From the NCBI RefSeq assembly GCF_000304355.2, contig NC_018227.2, forward strand, positions 2,232,001 to 2,296,000: a stretch of 64,000 nt of DNA. The letters run 5' to 3'. Within the stretch, counting starts at the first letter, position 1. Each line of letters starts with the position of its first letter. Shown one piece after another: positions 1 to 10,426 of this stretch. A program made the position numbers and the translations under genes. Under the pieces are notes generated by a model. It saw only the letters and a program-made list of their open reading frames with translations. It was not told where the DNA came from and did no database searches. This DNA comes from Methanoculleus bourgensis MS2 (GTDB taxonomy: Archaea > Halobacteriota > Methanomicrobia > Methanomicrobiales > Methanoculleaceae).

Positions 1-38
1 AAACGCACAAACAGCTCTCGTGGAAGAGGTTGATTCCT

Positions 39-3000
39 ATGAAGAAGTATTTACTGACATTGTTACTCTTTGCACTCTGCATGCTGGTTACGGCCGCAGG
101 TGCTGCATGGATCGAGGCGCCGGGATCATACCCGAAGGTAGTCGTGCCCGCGGGCTCGACCGGGGTCTTTCCGGTCTCCGTCGGCGGTCTGACAAACGCT
201 GAAGGGGTTTACTTTAACCTGACGTTTGACAACACCCTGTTGTCGGTCGAGAGTGTCTCGGCCAATGACGCAATCCCGGGTTCCAGAGTAACTGCAAACA
301 TCAATAACGAAAGTGGATGGATGCAGGTGGCCGTCACGAACACGGAGGGCATAACCGTTGAGGAACGTACCCCGCTTGTCGATATCACGTTCCGTTCTAC
401 CGGGATCGAGGGAGAGTCGCCACTGCAGTTTGTGGGGACCATGGGATACAACTCGACGTACAGTCAGGGGTTCGAGCTGGAGGAGTTTTATGGTGCATAT
501 AGCGGAACGATCAGGGTTGTTGAATCTCCCTCAACGATCCGGGCCCCCTCCGGCACGCTGGCCTCGGGGCAGTCCAAAACCCTTGCCGTCGGCGTGGACA
601 ATCTCACCGGTGCAAAGCAGATCTGGTTCGAACTGATGTATGACGGATCATACCTCATCATCGATGATATCCAGCCGGCACTGCTGGGGGCAGTGATAAC
701 CGGGGCCTTCGCCAATAACGGCATTCACGAATTTGAACCGACCGCTCTTGAGTCCGTGCCCGAGGAGGTACGCCTGGAATTACAGCAGCATCCCCACATG
801 AACATGATGTGGGTGGAACTGGAGATCCCGGGCGGCCTTACTACTACGGGTTACACCGATGTAGTTGATATCACGTTCCGACCAACCAACCGTACCGGTA
901 CCGGCGATCTCGATTTCTACTACCGTTGTACGTACCAGGATGAAAATGAGTCGACACAACTCTTCGATATTCAGATCCCCGGCCAGATCGTAACCAACGG
1001 CGGCGGCAAGTATCCGGTCCTCGGCGAGTTCCAGGCCCCGTCGGGCACCATCGATGTCGGATCGCAGAAAGTGCTTCCCCTCATGGTCCGATCCCTGGAC
1101 AACGCAGAAGGAGCGTATGTCTGGGCTGGGTGGAACTCTGCCATAATAAATGTCACATCGGTATCCCTGAACGCAACCGCACAGGCTGCCGGCGTGACGC
1201 TTGAGGGGAGTGGCATCCATTCCGATGTGTATGACAACATCTCGACCGGGCGTCTGTATGCCTATGTCGAGAACCTGACGAAACTGAACACGGCGTCATG
1301 GACCCCTCTTCTCGACCTCACGGTGAGGGCAAACGCCAATTCTGGCCGGACCCCGGTGGACATCTGGGGGACTGCATACATAATTCCCCGGGAGAACGTC
1401 TCCATCGTTTACCCGCCCGCTTCGCTTGAGAACGGGCAGATCTCCATCACTGTTCCGGAGAAGGCGGACCTGAGAGGTAACCTTGTCCCCTGGCCCGATT
1501 ACGTGAAGAAGTATGCCGACGGCAGCCTGCATTTCACCCAGACAATGGTCATCGAGAACACCGGCAATAAGGCCGTCACCGAGGATTTCGACATCCGTGG
1601 GACATTCTGCTCGAAAGAGGCAGAATTCCCTGTCTCGGGCGGCATTGCTCCAGGGGAAAACATCACCTATCACGTGACGATGCACGTCAAACCCGACCAC
1701 GAAGGAGGTACACGCATCAGCATGATCGGCGGCCAGGAGCATGAGCGACGGTATGATGTCACCACACGCGGAGATGTCCAGACGGGTAACCACACCATCG
1801 CGCTCCAGATCGATGTCAACGACGTCATCGATGAGATTGATAAGGATAACAACTACGTGGAGGCAGACGTAGTGGTCACCTATCCGGACCTGGTTCCGGT
1901 CTGGAAGATGGAGTATGTCGGTGGACCATCGTCAAGCAACACCACCATCCTTGACACGTCACATGCCCCCGGCACCTGGAAGATCACGTTCGGGGCAGAG
2001 AACATCGGCAAGGTGTTCGCCGACCCGACCACCTTGAATTTCACGGTCGGTGAGGGGGCTCCGACGGTCTACACCGTACCGAAACTGGAGCCGGGCGAGA
2101 ACTGGACGGAGACGATCAGCGTCGACGTCGGCCGTGTGTTCACTACGTACAGTGTCGAGGTCAACGCCAACCGGGCAGAGGCGGAGGAGGACTATGACAA
2201 CAATAGCCTTACTGAATCCATCGGATCCACTGCGGTGACGGTCGTCTTCCCGCCAGTCTACGGCTCGAGCGATGACGATGATGATACTAAGGTAGAAATC
2301 TGGATCACAAACATATCGAGGACGGCGCCCGTTACGGAGTTCAAGCTACCCGTGAAATACGACCCGACGATCTGTTATTACAACGGAACATTTGATGTGC
2401 TCGGTGGAGTCGACGTTGAAAGTTCCTATGGGAGGGTTACGCTCTCCGGGAAGAACCTGGAGTTGCGCGGCGATACTCTAATTGCGACGCTCAAGATGCG
2501 GGCACGTACGGACTCCGGCAGGACGTCGGTCCTTAACTCGTCGAAGAGTGCATACGTAAAGACCGGGAACGCGTACCTCGATCTGGAGATCATCCACGGC
2601 ACGTTCGAACAGAGGAGCACGACCAATGCCTCCGTTGCCGTCTTCGCTCCACGTTCCGGCCCTGCCGGCCAGAACCAGGCGATCTCAGTGACTATCCAGA
2701 ATCTGAAATCAAACAACGTCACCGTCTCCGCAAATCTGACCGCGACAAACGAGACCGCGAGTGAGACTCTGTGGGAGATGTCGGATATCTATCTCACCGG
2801 GCGTGCGAGCAAGACGTTCACTATCGATACGTGGCAGCCGGTTGGGGGCGCCTACACCCTGAACGCGACCATCACCGGGGATAATGTCACAGGGAATAAC
2901 ATTGCTTCGCGGCCCATCGTCATCGATAGTTATGAGTTGAATGTAACTGAACAGAACAAGCGGTACTGGAATGCCTGGTACGGCTATGACAGGTCCGTCC

Positions 3001-5909
3001 TGAGAGACGAACACCTCTGGCTCGGGACGTACTTCACGGCGAACCAGTCGGGCATGGTGGATGCGACCCTTGCCATCACGTACCCCAACGGGACGCCGGA
3101 CGGTGAATCCGCATTTGAATTCCACCACTACTACCCGGCACAAAACCCCGTGTACGCGTACGACTCGGAGTGGAACAGTGTAGCCTGGTACTACGTCACA
3201 CCAAGGCAGCTTGGAGACTTCAATTACAGCATCACGCTTAAGGCACGGGGGGAGAGCGCTTACGTCAACGGCACGATCAAGGTCAGGGAGCCCAATGTCG
3301 ACATCAAGGTGATGAACACAACCCTGGTCACGGACGAATCGTCAAAGACCATGACGTTCCCGGTCTTCAACCGGACTCCATCCGAAGGCAGGAACGTGCA
3401 GATTCTCCTCTCGGCCGGCGCCGATGGCAGGACTCTGCAGGGGCTGGAATCGCTCATCGGGTACCCGCACGGCTGCCCGGAACAGGTGATGAGCCCGGCA
3501 CTTGCGGCGCTCCGCGTGAAGCAGTACTATGAGCAGCGCGGCGCTCTGAACGATGATATTAACAAAACAGTGCGGACGGCGATGCAGAACGCGCTCGGCC
3601 ACATGAACGCAACCGGCTATAACGCCCAGCAGGCTTCCGGCGGATGGGCATGGGGCACGTGGTCAACCCCCTCGATGTTCTATACGTTCTACCCGAACTA
3701 CGTGATCACCGAGTTACTGATGGATAATGATCCCGCGTTCTGGGACGTCGATGCGAGCATGAACGGAATCGACCTTGATGCGAGCGCTAACTGGCTGATC
3801 CAGAAGCAGAAGCGGGAAGGTGTGGCTAACGGGAGCTGGAGCGACTGGGGCTACATATCAAACGATGTCGAGTGGACCGGGTTCATCTCCGAGAACCTCA
3901 AAAACGAGTACCCGTACCTGAACAAGACCATGAAGATAGAGGTGAATGCGTCGCTTGACAGATCCTGCAACTGGCTCCTGACCCACAATTACACGAATGA
4001 GGACACGCAGGCGCTCTCCTATGCGATCCTCGGGCTTGTCGCGATACGCGACCATGGTGGCATCGGGGACGCGGAAGCGATCAACGAAACAGTTGATGAC
4101 CTGAAGGGAGAGCTGCTCAAGAAGAGAGACAGAGTGGGATCGTATTGGGAGGATTCCTACGGATGGAACACCTACGAACCGACAGCAAGCGCAATCCTTG
4201 CCCTCAACAAAGCAGGTATATCCGCTGACGAGTTGTCGGGCGGCATCAGCCACTTGATCGGCAACCGCGCTGGGCGCTCTTACTCCGGCGGGTGGGGCAG
4301 CACGCGCACCAGTGCGGCGGTCATCAACACGCTGACCAATGTCGTGCCGCAGAAGCCCGTGGCCTTCACCGTGGACGCCGAGATCGTGAGAGGAGATGGC
4401 ACATCCGTCTGGTCATGCATGGGTATCGAGTTCAACGAGACCTCGTTCGGCTTCGAACGCACTCTTTCGATTGATGAACTGAACATATTGTACGGATCCA
4501 GTGTGCCGGACGACACTGCAAAAGTCATCATCAGCAATAAGAATGATGCGGCTTCTGATAACCCTGGAAAGCTGAGCGTCTCGATCGACAGTTTCGAACA
4601 GGTCCCGGAGAGCCTCGCAGTCGCGACCATCCCGGACATCTACATCGACCCGATTGCCACCGACTTCAACCTGCAGATTGTTGCCCCGGATCCGGGAACG
4701 TTGAAGGAAGGAGAGTTCCGGGACGTCGGGTTCACCATCAACAACAACCTCGTAGAGCCGCGGGACCAGGGTGTAATGATCATCGAGATCCCGATCAGCA
4801 ACGCGGTAAACTTCACCGGCAACGCTACCGGGGCCGATGCGGCGTTCTACAACGACGGCACCGGACGGAAGAACATCTCGCACATGTACAACGCCACCGA
4901 GAAGAAACTCTACATCTACCCGGGCTCTGACAATGAGTCTGCACCGAGCGTTCTTGCAGGCGAGATAAAGACCTTCTTTGTCCCGCTGACGTTCGGAGCA
5001 TCTGGGAACATCACGGTCGAAGCGCGCGCCTACCCGATGTACAACGACACCTGGATGGCACTCGGCAACAGCAGCACCTATGTGCTGGGCTACGGCAACG
5101 TCACGCTTGCTGCGGTTGACGAGACCACCAATGGACCGGTGGAAGCGGGATTCTACGTGAACGGGCTTTCCGTTGGATCGGGGACGAGCTACACCGACCG
5201 ACTGCTTGAGGGCAAGTACTCTGTCGCAATCTGGAGAGACCCTGTATGGATCAACTCCACGGTGAACGTCGCGCCATCTGAGAGCGTCACCTACACGGCG
5301 CACTTCGCACGTGACAGGTCTGTCCCGTATATCGCGCAGGCGGAGGGCACGGCGGGCGAGATCCAGGTCATGCCCCCGGCGATCGAGGACACCATCAGTG
5401 ATGACAGCCCGAACCACTGGAATGCAGCGACAAAGGCGATGAAGAGTTTCAATGCGAGCATCTCGAGCAGCGGCGGAAGGGCAACATTGGCTGTGGATAT
5501 ACCAAAGGTATCAAGGACCGCGGTAAACGATACAGGAACCTATGAGTTCTCTGTCTATCTAAATGACAATCCAGTGAGTGTCTCAATGTATGATGGTGAA
5601 AACTGGTCCTCGTATGAGTACAGGCCCCGGGGTGAGAGGTTGACAATAAGTGACATTGATACCAGCAAGATCAAGCAGATCAGCATCACATTTACAGGGC
5701 GAGAGTATGGTGATGTCGACAATGACAAGGTTATCGATGTAGCCGACGCTTTCATGATAGTGAAAGCCCGATACAACCAGGTTTCATTTACCGAAAACCA
5801 GTGGTTCTATGCCGATGTGGATAACGACGGGATAGTTGATGTAGCCGACGCCTTCTTATTGGTGAAATGGCGCTTCGATCAGGTTGACCATGATTATCAA
5901 CCTAAATAA
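39..5909 (+). CDS. Secreted cohesin/CARDB/alpha-2-macroglobulin-like thioester protein with C-terminal dockerin
   Basis: About 1956 residues. ATG at 39 is preferred over an in-frame TTG at 30, because GAGG at 26-29 is well spaced from it. The N-terminus is a signal peptide ending near AGAAW. Then come three cohesin-like beta-sandwich modules (roughly residues 24-470), two CARDB-like modules (480-735), a fourth cohesin-like module (738-865), further Ig-like segments, and an alpha-helical toroid-type domain (about 1110-1440). That domain carries GYPHGCPEQ, with Cys1146 and Gln1149 matching the CxEQ thioester of alpha-2-macroglobulins and complement. Residues about 1890-1950 form a type I dockerin with two calcium loops (DVDNDKVIDVAD and DVDNDGIVDVAD). 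Many NxT/S sites suggest glycosylation. The protein is likely extracellular and could bind nucleophiles covalently and dock to a cohesin. The next two genes encode membrane-anchored cohesin-like proteins. Domain calls are from motif reading, not a profile search. Confidence 0.85.
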   Translation: MKKYLLTLLLFALCMLVTAAGAAWIEAPGSYPKVVVPAGSTGVFPVSVGGLTNAEGVYFNLTFDNTLLSVESVSANDAIPGSRVTANINNESGWMQVAVTNTEGITVEERTPLVDITFRSTGIEGESPLQFVGTMGYNSTYSQGFELEEFYGAYSGTIRVVESPSTIRAPSGTLASGQSKTLAVGVDNLTGAKQIWFELMYDGSYLIIDDIQPALLGAVITGAFANNGIHEFEPTALESVPEEVRLELQQHPHMNMMWVELEIPGGLTTTGYTDVVDITFRPTNRTGTGDLDFYYRCTYQDENESTQLFDIQIPGQIVTNGGGKYPVLGEFQAPSGTIDVGSQKVLPLMVRSLDNAEGAYVWAGWNSAIINVTSVSLNATAQAAGVTLEGSGIHSDVYDNISTGRLYAYVENLTKLNTASWTPLLDLTVRANANSGRTPVDIWGTAYIIPRENVSIVYPPASLENGQISITVPEKADLRGNLVPWPDYVKKYADGSLHFTQTMVIENTGNKAVTEDFDIRGTFCSKEAEFPVSGGIAPGENITYHVTMHVKPDHEGGTRISMIGGQEHERRYDVTTRGDVQTGNHTIALQIDVNDVIDEIDKDNNYVEADVVVTYPDLVPVWKMEYVGGPSSSNTTILDTSHAPGTWKITFGAENIGKVFADPTTLNFTVGEGAPTVYTVPKLEPGENWTETISVDVGRVFTTYSVEVNANRAEAEEDYDNNSLTESIGSTAVTVVFPPVYGSSDDDDDTKVEIWITNISRTAPVTEFKLPVKYDPTICYYNGTFDVLGGVDVESSYGRVTLSGKNLELRGDTLIATLKMRARTDSGRTSVLNSSKSAYVKTGNAYLDLEIIHGTFEQRSTTNASVAVFAPRSGPAGQNQAISVTIQNLKSNNVTVSANLTATNETASETLWEMSDIYLTGRASKTFTIDTWQPVGGAYTLNATITGDNVTGNNIASRPIVIDSYELNVTEQNKRYWNAWYGYDRSVLRDEHLWLGTYFTANQSGMVDATLAITYPNGTPDGESAFEFHHYYPAQNPVYAYDSEWNSVAWYYVTPRQLGDFNYSITLKARGESAYVNGTIKVREPNVDIKVMNTTLVTDESSKTMTFPVFNRTPSEGRNVQILLSAGADGRTLQGLESLIGYPHGCPEQVMSPALAALRVKQYYEQRGALNDDINKTVRTAMQNALGHMNATGYNAQQASGGWAWGTWSTPSMFYTFYPNYVITELLMDNDPAFWDVDASMNGIDLDASANWLIQKQKREGVANGSWSDWGYISNDVEWTGFISENLKNEYPYLNKTMKIEVNASLDRSCNWLLTHNYTNEDTQALSYAILGLVAIRDHGGIGDAEAINETVDDLKGELLKKRDRVGSYWEDSYGWNTYEPTASAILALNKAGISADELSGGISHLIGNRAGRSYSGGWGSTRTSAAVINTLTNVVPQKPVAFTVDAEIVRGDGTSVWSCMGIEFNETSFGFERTLSIDELNILYGSSVPDDTAKVIISNKNDAASDNPGKLSVSIDSFEQVPESLAVATIPDIYIDPIATDFNLQIVAPDPGTLKEGEFRDVGFTINNNLVEPRDQGVMIIEIPISNAVNFTGNATGADAAFYNDGTGRKNISHMYNATEKKLYIYPGSDNESAPSVLAGEIKTFFVPLTFGASGNITVEARAYPMYNDTWMALGNSSTYVLGYGNVTLAAVDETTNGPVEAGFYVNGLSVGSGTSYTDRLLEGKYSVAIWRDPVWINSTVNVAPSESVTYTAHFARDRSVPYIAQAEGTAGEIQVMPPAIEDTISDDSPNHWNAATKAMKSFNASISSSGGRATLAVDIPKVSRTAVNDTGTYEFSVYLNDNPVSVSMYDGENWSSYEYRPRGERLTISDIDTSKIKQISITFTGREYGDVDNDKVIDVADAFMIVKARYNQVSFTENQWFYADVDNDGIVDVADAFLLVKWRFDQVDHDYQPK

Positions 5910-5918
5910 GAGGGAAAT

Positions 5919-6701
5919 ATGAGATCTATATTTTTCTTTTTCCTTGCAATATCTCTCTTGGTTGGCGTATCATCAGCTAGCTCTATTTATCTTGAAGAAG
6001 ATAGCGGAGAATATTATCTATCTCTAATATCCGACCGGCCATGTAAGATTGGTGCATTTTATATTCAGCTCAATTACACCTCTGGAACTACTATTGAATC
6101 TGTTGAGGGTATGGATACATTTGGGACAGTTGTAGATATAGACAACGAGTTTGGCGTAACGAAGATCGGAGGATTCGCCATAGAAGAACAAAGTGCAAGT
6201 ATGTCGATTCGCATTGCACGAGTCTCCTTCAAGGGCGAGAATGATTTTGAAGTTATTGTTCGAGAGCTTTACGATTACGATGACGTAAAACCAATTCTCG
6301 TTGACAATTATGTCCTGGATATTGTGCCAACTCCAACCCCGGTGGCGTTACCAGAGTATCAGCCGGATTATAGATATGTCTCTCCTGGACAGGGCGAAGT
6401 GACTTATGACCAGTCATCTCTGCCCTTCCCTACAGAGCCCCATGGGGATGTGAGAAAATCCCTGGACCCTGCATTACTGGATGAGGAGCAACCGGCAGAG
6501 GCAGCCGGCATTGTGAGAACCGCAGACCCTACTCCAATACCTGCATCACCGAGTGATGTATCGCACAATGAGATGAAGCAACCAAACACTCCTGTGAGTC
6601 AAAAAACTCCAATGAGTATTGTTACACCAATATTTTCGTTAATGATCGTATTATTTATCTATTATGAAAGAAAATCGTTATCTATTACGAGGAGGCGTTA
6701 A
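5919..6701 (+). CDS. Membrane-anchored single-cohesin-like protein
   Basis: A 260-residue protein starting 9 bases after the thioester protein, with an AGAGG ribosome site just upstream. It has an N-terminal signal peptide (RSIFFFFLAISLLVGVSS) and one cohesin-like module (about residues 22-135, with a beta-strand pattern like that in the flanking genes). A low-complexity Pro/Thr-rich linker follows (about 140-225), then a C-terminal membrane segment (IVTPIFSLMIVLFIYY) and a basic tail. This fits a cell-surface anchor whose cohesin could receive the dockerin of the upstream protein. Its DNA is clearly more AT-rich than the flanking genes, as is the start of the next gene, hinting at a different origin for this stretch. 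The cohesin assignment is moderate, since it rests on fold-like pattern and context. Confidence 0.7.
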   Translation: MRSIFFFFLAISLLVGVSSASSIYLEEDSGEYYLSLISDRPCKIGAFYIQLNYTSGTTIESVEGMDTFGTVVDIDNEFGVTKIGGFAIEEQSASMSIRIARVSFKGENDFEVIVRELYDYDDVKPILVDNYVLDIVPTPTPVALPEYQPDYRYVSPGQGEVTYDQSSLPFPTEPHGDVRKSLDPALLDEEQPAEAAGIVRTADPTPIPASPSDVSHNEMKQPNTPVSQKTPMSIVTPIFSLMIVLFIYYERKSLSITRRR

Positions 6702-6704
6702 AGA

Positions 6705-9700
6705 ATGAAAAGTAGGCATGGAAGACAACTAGCCATGTTTATGGTACTGCTGTCACTTCTTTGTGCGGGTGTAGTAGCACAAGAAGTTGAAATTAGCAGT
6801 GTATCCAATGTTAAGATGAACACAACTGCAAATCTGGATCTTACAATTCAGCACAGCAGTAAAGACCTTGGTACTGTAGATATTACTTTAAAGTACGATC
6901 CTTCTGTTATGAAAGTAACCCGTTTTAACCTTAACTCCGATCTGTGGGCATCTCTCGGAGGCACAGTTCAACCGGGACTTATAGGAATCGCTGTATATGG
7001 GTCTGATGGAGTTGCTGCAGCTCCTGTCAATGCCCAATCACCGGTGTCCATTGGCAGTTTTGTTGTCGAAAGCATGTTCAACGATGGCAGCCAGACACCG
7101 CTTGAACTAGTTTTAACTACAGTCACGGATTATGATGGTAGTAAAATTACTGGTGAGTTTGCTGGTGGCGTTAAAAACGGTTCATTCTCGACACTCGATG
7201 AAACTCCCCCCACAATCACTATCGACTACCCTCGTGACACTGCCACAGTGTCGCAGGATATCATGGTGAATGCAACCATCACTGATGTCGGTGGTGTCAA
7301 TCCTGATTCGATCAAGGTATATGTGGGCAACACTGCAGTTAACTTTACCAAAAAATTAATTCCGCAGGGTTTCATTATAAATGCCACGCATACGGTTCAG
7401 AATCTGGGCCAGCACGTGATCTGCGTGGAGGCGTCGGACAAATCGGGCCGTTCAAACAACTCTTCCATAACTGTCGATGTCCAGCTATCAGGCATAACTA
7501 TCACGTATCCCACGGCCAATGATCAGTTCATAAACAACTCTCGCCCTGCGATCAGTGCGAGCTTTGTTGAGGTCGATAATACTACAGTCAGGATGTTCCT
7601 TGATGGTAAGGATGTTACAGGTAACTGTACGATCGATGAACAGCTAGGTACAATAACCCTCGGATATGGAACAGATTGTCTGGATGATAAAAAGTACGAG
7701 GTTGTGGTAAGCGGAACGAGTTCTCTCACGCATTCACCCGTTTCAAGCAACGCGAGTTTCGTTATTGATACCAAACCACCCACCGTCACGATCACCAAGA
7801 TCATCGACGGTGACGGCGACGGGTACAAGGAGGCAGGAGAGTATCTATACGTCTACTACACTGCAGATGATGCCAACCTCGGCGATGTATGGTTCGATTA
7901 CGGGTGCAACACCACAGGCGAGAAAAACGGGTTCCTCGTGGCGAACATCACAGCCGGCAACAAGGAAGAGGTCGCCTACGCAGTTGATCGTGCCGGCAAC
8001 GTCGGCAATAGTACGCCGGTCCACATCTACAACAACAACCTTGTGTACTTCAACGACTCATCGCTCGGATCCTTTGCCGGCCTTGATCTGACAAAGACCG
8101 CGCTCTACGACGTCTTCTCGACCGCCAGGGCCTTCACCCTGTACGGCCCAGACGCGTGGATGACGGCGCCGAAGATCGGTGAGCTCAAGAAGTCTATCAC
8201 CGGCGGCAGCAACGTCATCATTGACTGCCGCAAGAACGACCCGATCCGCGCAGGCTCCCTGCCGTCATCCGTTGGTATCTACACGACGCCCACCGGCACC
8301 CTTGACTTTGCCGTCAAAGTGCCGAACGTCACCAACGCAACCCTGATGATTGCAAGGGCAAACAGCACGCTCATCGACCAGCTGATCAAGAACCCGTCAA
8401 AGGACGCGCTGACACCGGGTATGCTCAAGGATCTTCTTGATTCGAAGAAGATAGTGCTCTACGGTAAAGAGGGCTATGCTATTGTCAACGTCGACACGAG
8501 GGATGTTAAAGTCAACAAAGGTGGATCTATCACGGTGGATCTGGACGATATGTCAGAGACCATCCGCATCAACTACGTTGACCTGAGCACGAGCACCGGA
8601 TTCAACACCAAGAATATGCCGTATGGGTCAACCCCGCTCCAGATCAGCGACCTCGGTCAGGGAGAGTACGCCCTTCTCGCGGTCTGCATGGACGACGACC
8701 GCTTTGCGATCGTCGCGGGGACGACCTTCGAGGTCACCAACCAGGCAGGGCTGCTCTCGACGAGCGCCGGAACCTACACCATCGGGCAGCCCGTGGTTGT
8801 GAACTCGGCACAGAAAGGAGAGATCCTCTCGGCAGTGGTGCTCAACAGCAAAGCGACCTACACCGGCAACGTGACGCTGGACTTCTCCACGCTCGGGAAA
8901 GAGACGTTCAAGTCTGCATACCTCCTTGCTGATGGCAACCAGACCGTCGTGAAGCCTTATGGCAAGGCAAACGTCTGGCTGACGAAAGGATACGGCAACA
9001 CGAGCGCAAAGAAGAACACGGCAAGCGTCAGCGTCCCCACGCACGATCTGCTCCCCGGTGAGTATCGCGTCTACATGTTCCTTGAGGATAATGGCAACGT
9101 GACGTCGTACAACGAGGCCATCATCACCCTCACGACCGTGACCCCCACGCCCACCCCGTACACCCCCGGCAGAAGCAGTGGCGGTGGCAGCGGCTCCTCC
9201 TACACCTCCTACACCGGGACGGGCACCCTGAAGGTCGGCAGTTCGGGCACCGTGCTGCGGTCCATCATGGTGAACGCTGAGGATAAAGTCGGGAGCCTCT
9301 TCGTTCCGATCGGCATAAAAGCGCTCGACAAAGACGGCAACCCGCTCACCGGGATCACCCTCACCCCCATCAGCAGCGACGAGATGCCCGCTGTCCCGTC
9401 CGGAGCAGCGTTCAAGTTCGCCGGCTACGTCTACGAGGCCAGCCCCGAAGGTGCCACATTCGACCCAGGCATCACGCTCACGTTCGAGATCCCCGAGGAC
9501 GCCTGGAGGACCCTGGACCCCGAGAACAACGACTTCACAGTGAAGTGGTACAACAAGGAGACCGGCCAGTGGGAGGACGTCCCGACGACCGTCTATAAGA
9601 GCACAAGGAGCGTTGATGCGGAGATCACTCACTTCAGCATCTTCGCGCTCTTCACCGAGCCGGCAACAACAACCACACCGACCGAGACAGAGACCCCGGC

Positions 9701-9836
9701 TACGTCGACAGAACCGACGACACCGCCGGCCGGAGAAGCCCCCGCTGAAGGACTGCCCATGACGATGATCCTTGCGATCTTCGCGGTGCTCGTCATCATC
9801 ATAGCGGCAGGATACTTCTTCATGGTGCGGAAGTAA
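6705..9836 (+). CDS. Cohesin-like and Ig-like surface protein with C-terminal membrane anchor
   Basis: A 1043-residue protein. ATG at 6705 is preceded by GGAGG at 6691-6695 inside the end of the previous gene, so translation is probably coupled. After a signal peptide there is a cohesin-like module (about residues 27-165). Two Ig-like modules follow (about 170-250 and 260-355; each opens with a TI.YP strand), then a long beta-rich region. A PTPTP linker with a Gly/Ser patch is followed by a compact domain typical of methanogen surface proteins (about 845-985), a Thr/Pro stalk and a final transmembrane helix (MTMILAIFAVLVIIIAAGYF) with a short basic end. It probably serves as a surface scaffold. 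Codon and base composition change along the gene: the first 900 bases are AT-richer and the rest is GC-rich like the neighbours. Ligand unknown. Confidence 0.75.
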   Translation: MKSRHGRQLAMFMVLLSLLCAGVVAQEVEISSVSNVKMNTTANLDLTIQHSSKDLGTVDITLKYDPSVMKVTRFNLNSDLWASLGGTVQPGLIGIAVYGSDGVAAAPVNAQSPVSIGSFVVESMFNDGSQTPLELVLTTVTDYDGSKITGEFAGGVKNGSFSTLDETPPTITIDYPRDTATVSQDIMVNATITDVGGVNPDSIKVYVGNTAVNFTKKLIPQGFIINATHTVQNLGQHVICVEASDKSGRSNNSSITVDVQLSGITITYPTANDQFINNSRPAISASFVEVDNTTVRMFLDGKDVTGNCTIDEQLGTITLGYGTDCLDDKKYEVVVSGTSSLTHSPVSSNASFVIDTKPPTVTITKIIDGDGDGYKEAGEYLYVYYTADDANLGDVWFDYGCNTTGEKNGFLVANITAGNKEEVAYAVDRAGNVGNSTPVHIYNNNLVYFNDSSLGSFAGLDLTKTALYDVFSTARAFTLYGPDAWMTAPKIGELKKSITGGSNVIIDCRKNDPIRAGSLPSSVGIYTTPTGTLDFAVKVPNVTNATLMIARANSTLIDQLIKNPSKDALTPGMLKDLLDSKKIVLYGKEGYAIVNVDTRDVKVNKGGSITVDLDDMSETIRINYVDLSTSTGFNTKNMPYGSTPLQISDLGQGEYALLAVCMDDDRFAIVAGTTFEVTNQAGLLSTSAGTYTIGQPVVVNSAQKGEILSAVVLNSKATYTGNVTLDFSTLGKETFKSAYLLADGNQTVVKPYGKANVWLTKGYGNTSAKKNTASVSVPTHDLLPGEYRVYMFLEDNGNVTSYNEAIITLTTVTPTPTPYTPGRSSGGGSGSSYTSYTGTGTLKVGSSGTVLRSIMVNAEDKVGSLFVPIGIKALDKDGNPLTGITLTPISSDEMPAVPSGAAFKFAGYVYEASPEGATFDPGITLTFEIPEDAWRTLDPENNDFTVKWYNKETGQWEDVPTTVYKSTRSVDAEITHFSIFALFTEPATTTTPTETETPATSTEPTTPPAGEAPAEGLPMTMILAIFAVLVIIIAAGYFFMVRK

Positions 9837-9850
9837 CACTCACTCACACC

Positions 9851-9857
9851 TTTTTTT
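9851..9857 (+). terminator. Poly-T terminator after the cohesin/dockerin cluster
   Basis: A run of seven T lies 15 bases after the stop codon, as expected for intrinsic termination in archaea. Confidence 0.6.
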
Positions 9858-10426
9858 CACCCGACTCATCCCAGTAAGAGTTCTGGCCCGGCATTTTTCT
9901 CACACCCCTCGTTGAATCAGGGTACCGGGGCAGCAACACAGTCTCTCGCGCGAAGCGCGCCATGAGCCTTCGGCTCGTAGGTGGGCATAAAAACCGGCGA
10001 TGGCCGGCCCGTATTGGAAATTGCGGCCTCTTCGAGCGGGTGCTCTCCATACCCACAGAGTGGTTTTCATACCAGCCCTGACGCCCGTGTCGCACCCCTT
10101 GTTCGTCACCCTTCGCGCTCTTCGCGTGCAACGCGAGAGGTTTTCAGTACCGAGAGTGGATAATGTCTCTCGCGCGAAACCCAGACACCCGTGTAGCCTC
10201 TCCCCTTCCGCGCACTTCTGCGTGCAGCAGGCGATCACTCCCACGCACCCGCACCATAACGGTGAACCGGTCCACTCGTTCATTCGTTCAGGACGTGATC
10301 GTCTTACTGCGGGATCACCAGCGGGGAACGCTGTTCACCATACCCTCCCCGCTCCGGTGCAGAGGCCCAATCACCCCCGGCGACCGGAACGGCAGCTCTA
10401 TTTCTTCGTACAACGCACCGGCCGGT
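9858..10426. other. Gene-poor spacer with degenerate repeat remnants
   Basis: I see no convincing gene here. Around 10105-10215 the stretch holds tracts of the type cttcgcgctcttcgcgt and cgatcactcccac that recur at 17735-17845 and 23255-23465. It looks like a decayed copy of the B-type element described below. A TATA-like CTCTATTTC near 10396 may serve the gene starting at 10427. Confidence 0.5.
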
